This document shows, one piece after another, positions 7,350 through 15,414 of a stretch of 64,000 nt of DNA. The translations under genes were made by a program, and so were the position numbers. The notes beneath the pieces are model-generated. The model made no database searches, was not told the origin of the DNA, and saw only the letters and a program-made list of their open reading frames with translations. Numbering within the stretch: position 1 is the stretch's first letter; each line of letters starts with the position of its first letter. The stretch is from NCBI GenBank assembly GCA_965205165.1, contig OZ242037.1, positions 1,798,001-1,862,000 on the forward strand, written 5' to 3'. This DNA is from CBDESM01 sp965205165. GTDB taxonomy: Bacteria > Chloroflexota > Dehalococcoidia > Bin125.

Positions 7350-8326
7350 CGACGGCGGCGGAGGCCCCGCCGGCGCGCTACGGGTCGCTGATCGAGACGA
7401 TCGGGGACACGCCGCTGGTGCGGCTGGGGAGGATGTCGCCGGCGGAGGGCGCCTCGATCTGGGTGAAGCTGGAGGGGCAGAACCCGACCGGATCGGTCAA
7501 GGATCGGATCGCGCTGGCGATGCTGGACGCGGCGGCGGCGGACGGCTCGCTGCGGCCGGGGCAGACGATCCTGGAGCCGACCAGCGGCAACACGGGGCTG
7601 TCGATCGCGATGATCGGGTCGCTGCGGGGGCATCCGGTGCGCTGCGTGATGCCGGAGAGCGTGTCGGTCGAGCGGCGGGATCTGCTGGGCTTCTTCGGGG
7701 CGGAGGTGATCCTCTCGCCGGGCGAGCAGGGGTCGAACGGGGCGGTGCGGATGGCGCAGGCGATGCACGCGGAGGATCCGTCGGCGTTCATGCCGATGCA
7801 GTACGAGAACGCGGCGAATCCGGGCGCGCACTACCGCTCGACGGGGCCGGAGGTGCTGCGCGACTGCCCGGAGATCACGCATTTCGTGGCGGGGCTGGGG
7901 ACGGGCGGGACGCTGACCGGGGTGGGGCGCTTCCTGAAGGAGCGGGATCCGGAGATCCGGGTGGTGGCGGCGGTGCCGCATCCGGGCGATCTGGTGCAGG
8001 GGCTGCGCAGCTTGGACGAGGGCTACATCCCGCCGGTGCTGGATGAATCGGTGCTGGACGGGCGGATCGTGATCGATTCGCGGACGTCGTTCGCGGTGAC
8101 GAAGCAGCTGTTGGAGCAGGAGGGGATCTTCGCGGGCATTTCGGCCGGCGCGGCGATCCGGGCGGCGCAGCGGATTGCGGAGCGGGCGCTGGAGCAGGGG
8201 CGGGAGGCGCACGTGGTGGTGCTGCTGGCGGATGGGGGCTGGAAGTACCTGTCGACGCGGCTGTGGGCGCGGGAGTACGAGGAGATCGCGGCGGACGAAA
8301 CGATCGAGGGCAAAATCTGGTGGTAG
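7346..8326 (+). CDS. cysM: CysO-dependent cysteine synthase (O-phosphoserine sulfhydrylase type)
   Basis: A PLP enzyme of 326 residues resembling mycobacterial CysM: YGSLIETIGDTPLV, NPTGSVKDRIAL with the PLP lysine, EPTSGNTGLSIAM, ITHFVAGLGTGGTLTG, GIFAGISAGA and the ADGGWKYLST tail. CysM takes O-phosphoserine and sulfur from the CysO thiocarboxylate, giving a CysO-cysteine adduct. Coupling to cysO by a four-base overlap supports this partnership. The substrate preference is inferred from the neighbour and the CysM-like sequence. Confidence 0.9.
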   Translation: MTTAAEAPPARYGSLIETIGDTPLVRLGRMSPAEGASIWVKLEGQNPTGSVKDRIALAMLDAAAADGSLRPGQTILEPTSGNTGLSIAMIGSLRGHPVRCVMPESVSVERRDLLGFFGAEVILSPGEQGSNGAVRMAQAMHAEDPSAFMPMQYENAANPGAHYRSTGPEVLRDCPEITHFVAGLGTGGTLTGVGRFLKERDPEIRVVAAVPHPGDLVQGLRSLDEGYIPPVLDESVLDGRIVIDSRTSFAVTKQLLEQEGIFAGISAGAAIRAAQRIAERALEQGREAHVVVLLADGGWKYLSTRLWAREYEEIAADETIEGKIWW

Positions 8327-8349
8327 CGCCACCGGGAAGAGAGAGCAGC

Positions 8350-9192
8350 ATGACCGACTACGCGAACCCCGACAAGTTGGTGAGCACGGATTGGGCGGCC
8401 GGACGGCTGGACGATCCGGGCATCGTCCTGATCGAGGTCGACGTCGACACGGGGGCCTACGACGAGGGGCACCCGCCGGGCGCGCACGCCTGGAACTGGA
8501 CCAGCCAGCTGCAGGATCAGGTGCGGCGGGACGTGGCCGACCGGGCGACGATCGAATCGCTGCTGCGCTCGGCTGGGGCGGACGACGATTCGCGGATCAT
8601 CCTCTACGGGGACAACAACAACTGGTTCGCGGCCTACGCGCTGTGGATGCTGGAGCTGTACGGGGTGACGAACACGGCGCTGATGGACGGGGGGCGCGCC
8701 AAGTGGCTGGCGGAGGGGCGGCCGACCACGACCGACGCGCCGGCGGCGGGGGCGGGCTCGATCTCGGTGGCCGAGCGGGACGAGGCGCTGCGGGCGAAGC
8801 TGCCGGCGGTGCTGGCGCACGTCGAGGCCGGCGGGCAGCTGGTCGACGTGCGCTCGCCGGACGAGTTCAACGGGGTGATCATGGCCCCGCCGGGGATGGC
8901 GGAGACGGCGCAGCGCAAGGGGCACGTGCCCGGCGCGTCGAACATCCCCTGGGCGACGGCGGTGGCGGAGGACGGGACGTTCAAGTCGGCCGACGAGCTG
9001 CGCGAGATCTACCAGTCCAAGGGCATCACGGGGGACCAGCCGGTGATCGCGTACTGCCGGATCGGGGAGCGATCGAGCCACAGCTGGTTCGCGCTGCGGC
9101 ACCTGCTCGGCATCGAGGCGGTCAACTACGACGGCAGCTGGACGGAGTACGGCAGCGTGGTCGGCGTGCCGATCGCGAATCCGACCGCCTAG
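8350..9192 (+). CDS. sseA: Two-domain rhodanese, thiosulfate/mercaptopyruvate sulfurtransferase
   Basis: A 280-residue protein of two rhodanese domains. The N-terminal domain is catalytically silent (ILYGDNNNWFA), while the C-terminal domain has GQLVDVRSPDEF, a GHVPGASNIPW segment and the active loop CRIGERSSH with the persulfide cysteine. Such SseA/CysA proteins move sulfane sulfur to acceptors. Placed right after cysO-cysM, it is the probable sulfur source for thiocarboxylate formation on the adenylated carrier; MoeZ carries its own rhodanese domain in mycobacteria, whereas the MoeB part here has none. It begins 23 bases after cysM with GAGAG upstream. Confidence 0.88.
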   Translation: MTDYANPDKLVSTDWAAGRLDDPGIVLIEVDVDTGAYDEGHPPGAHAWNWTSQLQDQVRRDVADRATIESLLRSAGADDDSRIILYGDNNNWFAAYALWMLELYGVTNTALMDGGRAKWLAEGRPTTTDAPAAGAGSISVAERDEALRAKLPAVLAHVEAGGQLVDVRSPDEFNGVIMAPPGMAETAQRKGHVPGASNIPWATAVAEDGTFKSADELREIYQSKGITGDQPVIAYCRIGERSSHSWFALRHLLGIEAVNYDGSWTEYGSVVGVPIANPTA

Positions 9193-9203
9193 GGGCGGCG
9201 GAG

Positions 9204-9584
9204 ATGGCCGATCCGGTCTGGCGCAGGACGGTCGAACGGGCGCTCGGCGAGGATGCGCCGGGCGCCCTGCCGATCCTCTTCCGGGCCGAGGTGCTCGGCA
9301 TCTACGCGGCCCGCGAGGGCTGCAAGATCCTGCGGACGGACACGGTCGGCCGCCTGATCCGCCCCGGCCAGCCGGTGCTGGATTTCGGCATCGTCGAGGG
9401 CGATTCCCAAATCCACATCCGCTACGACGATCTGCGCCAGCTGGTCCCCGAGCGCGACCGCCCGCATTGGCTGGAGCACTTGTCCGCGCCCCCGCTCAGC
9501 ACGAGCCTGCTGAAGATGCACCAGAACCCCAACGCCTGCCAAGACGACGGCCCGCTGCGGGAGTGGGAGCCGGTTGGGGAGTGA
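9204..9584 (+). CDS. Conserved-looking hypothetical protein
   Basis: A 126-residue soluble protein that I do not recognise. It has a helical N-terminus (VWRRTVERALGED), a central beta-rich part (CKILRTDTVGRLIRPGQPVLDFGIVEG) and a charged C-terminus. No signal peptide or membrane helix. It begins 11 bases after sseA with GGCGGAG upstream and ends 3 bases before the first methyltransferase, so it sits at the junction of the sulfur and DNA-modification clusters and could belong to either. Confidence 0.6.
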   Translation: MADPVWRRTVERALGEDAPGALPILFRAEVLGIYAAREGCKILRTDTVGRLIRPGQPVLDFGIVEGDSQIHIRYDDLRQLVPERDRPHWLEHLSAPPLSTSLLKMHQNPNACQDDGPLREWEPVGE

Positions 9585-9587
9585 ACC

Positions 9588-11018
9588 ATGGCCGAGCAGA
9601 ACTTCCCCGACAACATCCTCTACGAACTCGACAACCTCGAAGTCCTGCGGGGGATGAACGACGAGACGGTCGATCTGATCGCGACGGATCCGCCGTTCAA
9701 CACCAAGCGCAACCGGGCGGGAATGGCGGGCTTCTACGTCGACAAGTGGAAGTGGGGCGATACGGGGATCCTGCCCGACCAGTGGAAGTGGAACGAGGTG
9801 CACCCGGTCTGGCTCGAGCAGATCAAGGACGAGAACGAGGCCCTGCACGGGGTCATCACCGCCGCGGCTGGCGCGCACACCGAGGACTTGGCCGCGTTCC
9901 TCTGCTTCCTCAGCGTCCGCCTGCTCGAGTGCCGCCGCATTCTCAAGCCCAACGGCAGCATCTACCTGCACTGCGATCATTCGGCCAACGGGTACATCCG
10001 GATGGCGATGGACGCGATCTTCGGCCGCGCAAACTTCCAGAACGAGATCGTCTGGGGCTATCGGGGCGGCGGCGTGCCCAAGACGGCATTCGCCCGCAAA
10101 CATGACACGATCTTGGCCTACTCCAAGACCGGCAAGCCGACCTTTAATCGGCAGTACATACAGGATTCGCAAGCGAGCCAAGATTTGGTCTCCGGGCGCG
10201 GAGGCGTGAGCATCGACGGCAAGGAGCGGGACCTCGAACGCGGTGCGGCGATGCCGGACTGGTGGACGGACATCAACTCGCTGCAGACGTGGTCGCCGGA
10301 GCGCACCGGCTCGCCCGATCAGAAGCCGCAAGCGCTCTACGAGCGCATCGTCGCAGCTGCGTCCAACGAGGGGGACCTCGTGCTCGATCCGTTCGCCGGA
10401 TGCGCGACGACGATCATGGCGGCCCGCAAGCTGAAGCGGCGCTGGGTCGGGATCGACCGCCGCGCTGATGCCCGCTTCCACGTCGTCTGCCGCATGATGG
10501 GGATCAAGTCCGGCGACGCGGAAGCGCTGCAAGCGCGGCCCGATCTGAACGACTGGATCACCGCGCGGATGGACGAGTACGAAGCGGCGTTCAGCACGTC
10601 GCCGCCCGGACGCACCGATCACGGCGAATCGGCGGCGCCGGATTTGCCGCCGGTCTATCCATCCCGCGACAAGTCGATCCTCACGCACCGCGAGATGGAG
10701 GAGATCCTCGTCGAGCGGTTCGGCCTCCAGTGCTGGGGGTGCAGCTTCGTCGCCCCCGACCCGCGCTATCTCGAACTCGATCATGTCACGCCCAAGTCCG
10801 ACGGCGGTTCCGACCACCTCGACAATCGCGCCCTGCTCTGCCGCCCCTGCAACGGCGAGAAATCGAATAAGAAGACGCTCTCCGCGCTGCGCTCCGTGAA
10901 CCGCAAAGCCGGGCATCTCAAGGCCAAGGAGCACCCGATCCACCTCCCCTCCGCCGCCGCTTGGTGCCGCCAAGTCTTAGCGGAGAAGGGGGAGGTGAGA
11001 GGGCGTAGTCTGGCCTAG
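9588..11018 (+). CDS. DNA methyltransferase (beta class) fused to a C-terminal HNH nuclease domain, copy 1
   Basis: A 476-residue protein. Residues 1-310 are an amino-methyltransferase of the beta order: the catalytic TDPPFN comes first (residues 33-38), the target-recognition region is in the middle, and the SAM-binding VLDPFAGCATT is near 265-275. DPPF marks exocyclic amine methylation (N6-adenine or N4-cytosine). After a linker, residues 375-430 form an HNH domain with zinc cysteine pairs C382/C385 and C418/C421, the LELDH catalytic DH at 398-399 and N413. One chain can thus in principle methylate and cut. The ATG is 3 bases after the preceding stop. A similar fusion follows directly. Confidence 0.88.
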   Translation: MAEQNFPDNILYELDNLEVLRGMNDETVDLIATDPPFNTKRNRAGMAGFYVDKWKWGDTGILPDQWKWNEVHPVWLEQIKDENEALHGVITAAAGAHTEDLAAFLCFLSVRLLECRRILKPNGSIYLHCDHSANGYIRMAMDAIFGRANFQNEIVWGYRGGGVPKTAFARKHDTILAYSKTGKPTFNRQYIQDSQASQDLVSGRGGVSIDGKERDLERGAAMPDWWTDINSLQTWSPERTGSPDQKPQALYERIVAAASNEGDLVLDPFAGCATTIMAARKLKRRWVGIDRRADARFHVVCRMMGIKSGDAEALQARPDLNDWITARMDEYEAAFSTSPPGRTDHGESAAPDLPPVYPSRDKSILTHREMEEILVERFGLQCWGCSFVAPDPRYLELDHVTPKSDGGSDHLDNRALLCRPCNGEKSNKKTLSALRSVNRKAGHLKAKEHPIHLPSAAAWCRQVLAEKGEVRGRSLA

Positions 11019-11041
11019 CAGGCGGAAGAATGGAGGCCCTG

Positions 11042-12361
11042 ATGCCTACGCCGAACTTTGCCAATCGGACGCTCTACCACGGGGACAATCTGAACTTCCT
11101 GCGCGGGATGAATTCGGGCACGATCAACTTGATCGCGACCGATCCGCCGTTCAACAAGGGGCGGGACTTCCACGCCACCCCCGACAGCGTCGCCAGGGGC
11201 GCGCGATTCGAGGATCGCTGGAGCTGGGATAAGGATGTCCACCCGGAGTGGGTCGATTCGATCCAGGACGATTGGCCGAAGGCGTGGATGCTGCTGGACA
11301 CCATCAAGGATTCACGCGAGGGAATGGCGGCGTTTCTCTGCTACATCGGCGTCCGCTTGATGGAAATGCATCGGATTCTGGCCGATGACGGCACGCTCTA
11401 CCTGCATTGCGACCACACGGCCGGCCATTACCTGAAGCTGCTGCTGGACGCGATCTTCGGGCACGAGAACTTCCGCAACGAGATCGTTTGGTGCTATTCC
11501 GGTGGCGGCCAGCCCCGCAACGACTTCCCCCGCAAGCACGATACGATCCTGCGCTACAGCAAGTCCGACACGTATACGTTCAACCGCGATGAAGCCCGCA
11601 TCCCATACGACTCGGACTACAGCGCGACGGTATTCGCGGGAGATGAAACCCGGGCTCCGGGGCGGACCTACCGTCCGGACCCGAAAGGCAAGGTGGTGGA
11701 GGACTGGTGGAGGAACATTCCCCGCCCCTATGGCAAGGAGCGCATTGGCTTTCCGACTCAAAAGCCGCTCGCCCTGTACGAACGCATCATCCGTACCTCG
11801 TCGAACGAAGGCGATTGGGTGCTCGATCCCTTCTGCGGTTGCGCAACTACGCCGGTTGCCGCCGAACGCGCTGAACGCCAGTGGGTCGGCATGGATATCT
11901 GGGACGAGGCCCACGAAACCATCATCAAGCGATTGCGCGACGAGGGCTTGGCCGGGCCGAACGGCGAGACCGACCAGCTCCTGAGTTTCGGCCAGATCGG
12001 TTACTCGACTGCCCCTCCGATTCGGACCGATGATCAAGAGGTCGCCGCGCCGGTGCTCAAGACGAAGAGGCGCATTGCCGAGCCGCCAGGGCCGAAGCTG
12101 ACCCGGCAGGAGATGGTTGATCTCCTGATCGAGGAGAACGGGATGGTTTGCGCGGGTTGCGACCGGGAGTTCGATGATCCGCTCTATCTCCAGCTCGATC
12201 ACAAGACGCCGCGGGCGGAAGGCGGGATCAACCACATTTCCAATCGGATGCTGCTCTGCGGGCCGTGCAATCGGATCAAGGGCGATCGCCTCACGCTGAA
12301 CGGGCTGCGGGCCGAGAACCGCAAGCGCGGCCGCATGGCCGGGCAAATGAAAGCGAGTTGA
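11042..12361 (+). CDS. DNA methyltransferase (beta class) fused to a C-terminal HNH nuclease domain, copy 2
   Basis: A 439-residue protein with the same plan as copy 1: TDPPFN at 33-38, LHCDHTAGHYLKLLLDAIFG, HDTILRYSK, the SAM loop VLDPFCGCATT, and an HNH domain with CAGC, LQLDHKTPRAEGG, an Asn and CGPC. The two copies match in every landmark but differ clearly in the central target-recognition segment, so they probably recognise different sites or different strands of an asymmetric site. ATG 11042 is preferred over 11030 because GGAGG at 11032-11036 is correctly spaced. Some codons and AT content look less extreme than in neighbouring genes, hinting at transfer. Confidence 0.88.
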   Translation: MPTPNFANRTLYHGDNLNFLRGMNSGTINLIATDPPFNKGRDFHATPDSVARGARFEDRWSWDKDVHPEWVDSIQDDWPKAWMLLDTIKDSREGMAAFLCYIGVRLMEMHRILADDGTLYLHCDHTAGHYLKLLLDAIFGHENFRNEIVWCYSGGGQPRNDFPRKHDTILRYSKSDTYTFNRDEARIPYDSDYSATVFAGDETRAPGRTYRPDPKGKVVEDWWRNIPRPYGKERIGFPTQKPLALYERIIRTSSNEGDWVLDPFCGCATTPVAAERAERQWVGMDIWDEAHETIIKRLRDEGLAGPNGETDQLLSFGQIGYSTAPPIRTDDQEVAAPVLKTKRRIAEPPGPKLTRQEMVDLLIEENGMVCAGCDREFDDPLYLQLDHKTPRAEGGINHISNRMLLCGPCNRIKGDRLTLNGLRAENRKRGRMAGQMKAS

Positions 12362-12378
12362 GATGCGGAGCGTCGCAG

Positions 12379-12687
12379 ATGCTGATCCAACTGCCGTACT
12401 GCGATGCTACGAGGCTGCATGAGGTCTGCTTCTACGCGCTGCGGGTGATGGTGCTCGTGCTGGTCGCGATCGGAGCAGCCGGCGTTTATGAGCTGATGGA
12501 GCGCGCGTTCGGGCGGATCGTGATGCGGGCGGCGGAGCGGCTGCTAATCGCGGCGGCGATCGAGGCGCGGACGGATCACTGGCTGATCGCGTTCGGGCTC
12601 GCGCTGTTCATCGGCAGCGCCTTCGATTTCGTGATCTCGCGGGCGCTGCGGTTCGTTTCGAGCCGTCGCGGGCCGGGCGGCGGGTAG
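12379..12687 (+). CDS. Small two-helix membrane protein of the methyltransferase cluster
   Basis: A 102-residue protein with two hydrophobic stretches, roughly residues 18-38 and 66-88, joined by a charged amphipathic region (ERAFGRIVMRAAERL). The C-terminus is basic and Gly-rich. It starts 18 bases after the second methyltransferase-HNH gene and ends 11 bases before the MT-A70 gene. No known family recognised. Membrane proteins embedded in DNA-modification clusters are sometimes effectors, but nothing in this sequence proves it. Confidence 0.6.
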   Translation: MLIQLPYCDATRLHEVCFYALRVMVLVLVAIGAAGVYELMERAFGRIVMRAAERLLIAAAIEARTDHWLIAFGLALFIGSAFDFVISRALRFVSSRRGPGGG

Positions 12688-12697
12688 GCTGGGCCGC

Positions 12698-13312
12698 ATG
12701 ACGCGCCGACTCGATCCGCCTGAGCAGTTTCCGCCGCTGCCTGACCGCCGGTATGGGGTGATCTATGCGGATCCGCCTTGGGATTACCGGGGGCAGTTGC
12801 AGCATGCGGGGGTTGATTCGGGGGATACGGGAGGAGCGATCCGCCACTACGGCACCGTCACCTCCGCCGACCTTGCAGCGCTCCCCATCTCAGGGATTGC
12901 GGAGGCGGATTGCCTGCTGTTCCTTTGGGCGACTTCGCCGCATTTGGATCAGGCGATTGAGCTGGGCAAGGCTTGGGGGTTCGAGTGGGCTACGGTGGCG
13001 TTCGTGTGGGACAAGCAGCGGGTGAATCCGGGGTTCTACACGATGTCGCAGTGCGAGCTGTGCCTGGTCTTCAAGCGGGGGCGGATTCCGCGTCCGCGGG
13101 GGGCGCGGAACGCGCGGCAGCTGGTGTCGGAGCGTCGGGGGGCGCATTCGGCGAAGCCGGAGGAGGTGCGGCGGCGGATCGAGCGGATGTTCCCGGAGCA
13201 GGCGAAGATCGAGCTGTTCGCGCGCGGGCGGGCGCCCGGGTGGGACACTTGGGGTGACGAAATCGAGCACGGCGCGGAGCAGCGCCGCTTCTTCGGAGCA
13301 GCCGCATCATGA
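12698..13312 (+). CDS. MT-A70 family adenine-specific methyltransferase
   Basis: A 204-residue SAM-dependent N6-adenine methylase. The catalytic YADPPWDYRG is at residues 24-33, followed by HYGTVTSADLAALPI, CLLFLWATSPHLDQAIELGKAWGF, and the C-terminal PEEVRRRIERMFP with a FARGRAPGWDTWGDE tail, all typical of bacterial/phage MT-A70 proteins. DPPW is the METTL3-like motif. Its stop overlaps the ATG of the JAMM peptidase (ATGA), tying it to the downstream genes by translation. Confidence 0.87.
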   Translation: MTRRLDPPEQFPPLPDRRYGVIYADPPWDYRGQLQHAGVDSGDTGGAIRHYGTVTSADLAALPISGIAEADCLLFLWATSPHLDQAIELGKAWGFEWATVAFVWDKQRVNPGFYTMSQCELCLVFKRGRIPRPRGARNARQLVSERRGAHSAKPEEVRRRIERMFPEQAKIELFARGRAPGWDTWGDEIEHGAEQRRFFGAAAS

Positions 13313-13815
13313 GCTTGGAACTGCCGCAGTCGCTGATTGACGAGATGGTGGCGCATGCGCGGGAGGATCTGCCGAACGAGTGCTGCGGGATCGTGACGCG
13401 GGGGGCGGGGGGGGAGCTGACGCTGTACCGCACGACGAATGCGGAGGCGTCGCCGTGGCGGTTCAACATTCCGGCGCCGGAGCTGCTGCACCTGTACAAC
13501 GCGATCGAGGGTGCGGGGGGCGACATGCTGGTGATCTACCACTCGCACGTGGCGAGCGAGGCGCGGCCGTCGCCGACGGATCTGAACATCGCGCAGATGC
13601 ACAAGGGCTTCGAGGAGTGGCCGTATTGGGTGCTGGTCTCGCTGGAGCATGAGGAGCCGTCGGTGCGGGCCTGGCGGATCGACGAGGGGGCGGATGCGGA
13701 TGCGGTCGTCGCGGTCGAGATTGCGCTGACCGGGACGGATGGGGAGGCGCGCCGGCTGGCGCTGGAGACGGTGGAGGCGGAGGGGCGGCGGCGGGTGCGC
13801 GAGCGCGAGCTGTAG
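13309..13815 (+). CDS. mec: Mec+-like JAMM/MPN+ metallopeptidase, CysO-cysteine peptidase
   Basis: A 168-residue zinc peptidase. The JAMM motif is complete: the upstream Glu in ARAHEDLPNECCGI-type context (EDLPNECCG) and HSHVASEARPSPTD, i.e. HxH-x7-S-x2-D. Mec+ in mycobacteria releases cysteine from the CysO-cysteine adduct made by CysM. Here it lies 5 kb from cysO-cysM, separated by the methyltransferase cluster. Related JAMM peptidases also trim extra residues after a carrier's diglycine, which is relevant because the CysO here ends GGGR. Confidence 0.88.
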   Translation: MSLELPQSLIDEMVAHAREDLPNECCGIVTRGAGGELTLYRTTNAEASPWRFNIPAPELLHLYNAIEGAGGDMLVIYHSHVASEARPSPTDLNIAQMHKGFEEWPYWVLVSLEHEEPSVRAWRIDEGADADAVVAVEIALTGTDGEARRLALETVEAEGRRRVREREL

Positions 13816-13818
13816 GGG

Positions 13819-14661
13819 ATGGCGGGGCCCGAGCCGATCCGGATCGGCCCGCGCCGCTTCGAGTGGGGGCCGCGCACCTACGTGATGGGGGTGTTGAACG
13901 TGAGCCCCGATTCGTTTTCGGGCGACGGGGTGGCGGATGCCGGGCGGGCGGTGGAGCGGGCGCTGCGGATGCGGGATGAAGGGGCGGACATCATCGACGT
14001 GGGCGGGGAGTCGACGCGGCCGGGCTGGTCGCCGGTGGAAGCGGAGGAGGAGCTGCGGCGGGTGCTGCCGGTGATCGAGCGGCTGCGGGAGGCGGCGGCG
14101 GATCTGCCGATCAGCATCGACACGGGCAAGCCGTCGGTGGCGGCTGCGGCGCTGGCGGCGGGCGCGGACCTGCTCAACGACGTGAACGGGCTGCGGGGCG
14201 ATGCGGGGCTGGCGGCGGTGGCGGCGGAGCACGATGCGCCGGTCGTGGCGATGCACAACCAGCGCGGACGGGAGCGGTCGCAGGATCCGGTGGACGCGGT
14301 GCACCAAGGCTTCATGGCGTCGCTGGCCGCGGCCGATGACGCGGGGATCGTGCGGGAGCGGGTGATCTTGGATCCGGGCTTCGGCTTCGGCTGGGAGGCG
14401 GCGGAGAATTACGAGATCCTGCGGCGGTTGCCGGAGCTGCGGTTGTGGCGCAGGCCGCTGCTGGCGGGGGTCTCGCGCAAGCGGATGGCGGGGGAGCAGC
14501 GGGGGGATCCGGCCGAGGATCGGGTCGAGGGCAGCATCGCGCTCTCGGTGATCGCGATCGCCGGGGGGACGGACATCATCCGCGTCCACGACGTGGGGGC
14601 GCTGGCGCGGGCGGCGCGGGTCGCGGACGATGCGCTGCGCGAACGGCGGGGCGATGGCTGA
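13819..14661 (+). CDS. folP: Dihydropteroate synthase
   Basis: Condenses p-aminobenzoate with dihydropterin pyrophosphate in folate synthesis. The 280-residue TIM barrel shows MGVLNVSPDSFSG, VGGESTRPG, ISIDTGKP, LLNDVNGL, VVAMHNQRG, ILDPGFGFGW, LAGVSRKRM and IIRVHDVG, the last supplying pyrophosphate-binding residues. It starts 3 bases after mec and overlaps folK by 8 bases. A folB (dihydroneopterin aldolase) gene, often between folP and folK, is absent here. Confidence 0.95.
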   Translation: MAGPEPIRIGPRRFEWGPRTYVMGVLNVSPDSFSGDGVADAGRAVERALRMRDEGADIIDVGGESTRPGWSPVEAEEELRRVLPVIERLREAAADLPISIDTGKPSVAAAALAAGADLLNDVNGLRGDAGLAAVAAEHDAPVVAMHNQRGRERSQDPVDAVHQGFMASLAAADDAGIVRERVILDPGFGFGWEAAENYEILRRLPELRLWRRPLLAGVSRKRMAGEQRGDPAEDRVEGSIALSVIAIAGGTDIIRVHDVGALARAARVADDALRERRGDG

Positions 14662-15154
14662 CGTTTTCCTCGGCATCGGCGGCAATCTGGGCGAGCGGGA
14701 GGCGAACCTGCGCCGGGCGGCGCGGCTGCTGCGGCCGTCGTTCGACGGGCTGCGGGCTTCGGCGCTCTACGAGACGCCGCCGTGGGGGGACGCGGATCAG
14801 CCGCCGTTCCTCAACGCGGTGCTGCGCGGCGAGACGGGGCTGGGGGCGCACGGGCTGCTGGACGAGCTGCAGCGGATCGAGGCGGAGCTGGGGCGGGTGC
14901 GCGGCGGGCGGCGCTGGGGGCCGCGGCCGATCGACATCGACATCCTGCTGTACGGGCGCGAGCTGATCGAGGACGAGCGGCTGGTCGTGCCGCATCCGCG
15001 GCTGCGCGAGCGGGCGTTCGCGCTGCGCCCGCTGGCGGACATCGCGGCGGGGCTGACGCTGCCGCCGGACGGGGCGATCGTCGGCGAGCTGCTGGTCACC
15101 TTGGATGAGGGCGGGATCCGCCGAGTAGCCGGGCCGGAGTGGGCCGGGCTCTAG
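14654..15154 (+). CDS. folK: HPPK, 6-hydroxymethyl-dihydropterin pyrophosphokinase
   Basis: Transfers pyrophosphate from ATP to hydroxymethyl-dihydropterin, the step before FolP. The 166-residue product has LGIGGNLGERE, ALYETPPWG, FLNAVLRGET, and the family signature RWGPRPIDIDILLYG followed by LVVPHPRLRERAF. ATG 14654 is used because the family N-terminus begins there; the earlier ATG at 14630 adds a non-family extension inside folP. The stop TAG and the stop of the convergent gene share the same CTAG at 15151-15154. Confidence 0.95.
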   Translation: MADVFLGIGGNLGEREANLRRAARLLRPSFDGLRASALYETPPWGDADQPPFLNAVLRGETGLGAHGLLDELQRIEAELGRVRGGRRWGPRPIDIDILLYGRELIEDERLVVPHPRLRERAFALRPLADIAAGLTLPPDGAIVGELLVTLDEGGIRRVAGPEWAGL

Positions 15155-15381
15155 AACTCGTCGATCGGCTCGATCGCGAACTCGACGCCTTCGAGTTCGT
15201 CGACGGCGGTGAGCATGGTCAGTCCGAGCCAGAACGAGTAGGCGGCGCCGGCGAGCATGAAGGGGAGCAGCGCCAAGCCGAGCTTGCGGCGCCGCATGCG
15301 GCGCACCCGCCGCACGCTGCGCCAAGCCTCGAACAGGGCCGATGCGATCAGCACCGCGCCGGTCGCGCGTGAACGTTCCAT
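15151..15381 (-). CDS. Small basic membrane protein
   Basis: A 76-residue protein with a weak hydrophobic N-terminus, an Arg-rich stretch (RSVRRVRRMRRRK at about 21-33) and one strong membrane helix (LGLALLPFMLAGAAYSFWLGLTM at about 34-56), then an acidic tail. The positive-inside rule places the N-terminus in the cytoplasm. It diverges from the next plus-strand membrane protein with only 33 bases between, and converges with folK at a shared stop. Function unknown. Confidence 0.6.
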   Translation of the reverse strand: MERSRATGAVLIASALFEAWRSVRRVRRMRRRKLGLALLPFMLAGAAYSFWLGLTMLTAVDELEGVEFAIEPIDEF

Positions 15382-15414
15382 GCTCCGAGCATACTCGCCG
15401 ATAGACTCGGCGGC

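Noticed and set aside
9588..13312. DNA-modification cluster considered as an integrated mobile element
   Set aside because: No integrase, transposase, flanking direct repeats or tRNA attachment site are visible; only gene content hints at transfer.
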